From: Chitinophagaceae bacterium 26-R-25
GTDB taxonomy: Bacteria > Bacteroidota > Bacteroidia > Chitinophagales > Chitinophagaceae
Assembly: GCA_029906195.1 (NCBI GenBank)
Contig: JARWSJ010000001.1
Location: 1,860,001 to 1,924,000, forward strand
DNA: 64,000 bases
Direction of reading: 5' to 3'
Below are positions 63,104 through 64,000 of the stretch, piece by piece. How positions within the stretch are numbered: position 1 is the stretch's first letter; every line of letters starts with the position of its first letter. A program made the translations under genes and the position numbers. Under the pieces are notes generated by a model. That model ran no database searches, had not been told where the DNA came from, and saw only the letters and a program-made list of their open reading frames with translations.

Positions 63104-64000
63104 AATAGCCTGGATTTTGTTTCATTGATTTGTTGGCCACAATTTCCGCATCCGGAATCGGCAATATCAACAAGGCTTTGTCTTTTATACTTGGCAACAA
63201 CGTTTGCAAAGTCGAGAAAGGCAGGCGCCTTACTGCAAACCAATCCTGACCGGCTTCATTTACAAAGCTTTTCATTTCCTCTTTAATTGTCAATAGCTGC
63301 ATTTGTGGGCCGGAGTCTGCGGCATCAATGTCAGTAAAATTGGTAACACCTGCATGAGACAACACTGTCTTCAATAAAGTTTTTGCTTCATCGAGGCTTC
63401 CTCCTTTTGCTATCAATGCTTCTGCTTTCAGTAAATAAGCTTCACTAAGTCTGAATGCATAACTGTATTCTGAAACAGCAGTAAATGCAATAGGTGTCGG
63501 TGCCACCGGACCTGGATAATATTTGGTATGCGCCACATAATTTCCGTAGGCATTCTTTACAGTTTGTATTTGCCATGCGGTACGAGGGTCACCGGCGAAC
63601 AAGTCTGTCATAAATTCATTAGGACTGTAGCTATCGTAATAAATAAAGTTCTGCCATTTAGCTTGTTGCTGTGGATATGGAAGAATCCCCATCATCACCT
63701 CTTTGCTTGCCACGTTTTTTGTAAGGAAGATATCTTTTACATTTCCTTCCAATACAAATGGTCCATTGGTAATGATGTCATTTGTAAGACTGATCACTGC
63801 ATCCATATCTGCACTGGTTCCGCGATTGATAAGCACACGCGCTTTCAGCAATTTTGCGGTCCACGCATTTACATAGGCGATGGATGAGTTTGTCGAAGGC
63901 AAATCAGGAATCGCGTTGTTGAGATCCGCCAATATTGAGTCATAGCTTTCTGCAACAGATACTCTTGGCAAATACAAATTCTTCGGTTCTACAAATTCAT
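63102..64000 (-). CDS. SusD/RagB-family lipoprotein, N-terminus beyond window (PUL4)
   Basis: The frame is open to the right edge, so the start and lipobox are missing; about 299 residues are visible. SusD signatures: SVAESYDSILADLNNAIPDL, YVNAWTAKLLKARVLINRGT, YAFRLSEAYLLKAEALIAKG, EMKSFVNEAGQDWFAVRRLP and the ending LLILPIPDAEIVANKSMKQN plus PGY. A SusC gene is expected just outside the window. The two thioredoxin-like genes downstream probably belong to the same operon. Confidence 0.93.
   Translation of the reverse strand, partial: EFVEPKNLYLPRVSVAESYDSILADLNNAIPDLPSTNSSIAYVNAWTAKLLKARVLINRGTSADMDAVISLTNDIITNGPFVLEGNVKDIFLTKNVASKEVMMGILPYPQQQAKWQNFIYYDSYSPNEFMTDLFAGDPRTAWQIQTVKNAYGNYVAHTKYYPGPVAPTPIAFTAVSEYSYAFRLSEAYLLKAEALIAKGGSLDEAKTLLKTVLSHAGVTNFTDIDAADSGPQMQLLTIKEEMKSFVNEAGQDWFAVRRLPFSTLQTLLPSIKDKALLILPIPDAEIVANKSMKQNPGY

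Overview
The window looks like chromosome of a Bacteroidota member, most probably Chitinophagaceae or a close relative (inference). The supports are four SusC/SusD-type loci (one cut by the right edge), two ECF sigma/FecR pairs, many lipoproteins with short Bacteroidota-type lipoboxes, a type IX secretion (T9SS) type-B substrate next to a PorP/SprF protein, TAnnTTTG-type promoter words and weak Shine-Dalgarno signals. No tRNA, rRNA, CRISPR array, transposase, integrase or phage gene was seen.

Layout. (1) 1-11858, all minus: an alpha-mannan-type polysaccharide utilisation locus (PUL1) transcribed as sigma, FecR, SusC with STN domain, SusD, IPT/NHL surface lipoprotein, GH76 mannanase, then a secreted glycosidase-like protein cut by the left edge. 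A DUF4965-type six-hairpin protein (12248-14689) lies upstream on the same strand. (2) 15107-17024: arginine deiminase-family enzyme and a YciI-like protein bracketed by two inverted ~140 bp repeats. (3) 17176-22785, minus: malate:quinone oxidoreductase, then hexuronate genes uxaC, kduD and an ExuT-like transporter. (4) 24235-30793, plus: an 11-repeat Ig-like adhesin with a T9SS type-B C-terminus, its PorP/SprF-like partner and an OmpA-family protein. (5) 30974-48018: PUL2, with minus-strand SusC, SusD, GH9 enzyme and a TPR/FG-GAP lipoprotein, divergent from a LacI regulator followed by a large FG-GAP/ASPIC lipoprotein, a PAP2/haloperoxidase lipoprotein and an AhpD-like protein. Candidate LacI-type operators lie in the shared intergenic region. 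(6) 48233-56973, minus: PUL3, with sigma, FecR, SusC, SusD and a fused phosphodiesterase/alkaline phosphatase, which points to organophosphate scavenging. (7) 57649-60474: a DUF1254/DUF1214 lipoprotein and a CE2-like SGNH esterase. (8) 60568-64000, minus: a partial SusD followed by two DUF4369/thioredoxin proteins (PUL4, left part only).

The strongest structure not explained by genes is in the gaps. Most intergenic regions hold long imperfect palindromes whose arms are built from a 6-11 nt word repeated several times. At least ten word families occur, among them ACTAAGGC, AACGCTTA, TTGAAAA, CTAATTC, TTCAGTTA, ATGAGTT, CACAGAG, GGCGAATT and CATCCCG. Many begin exactly at, or even supply, the stop codon of the preceding gene. 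They lie between convergent genes, inside operons and between sigma and anti-sigma genes. I consider this palette of iterated-word palindromes the best candidate for something poorly described here.
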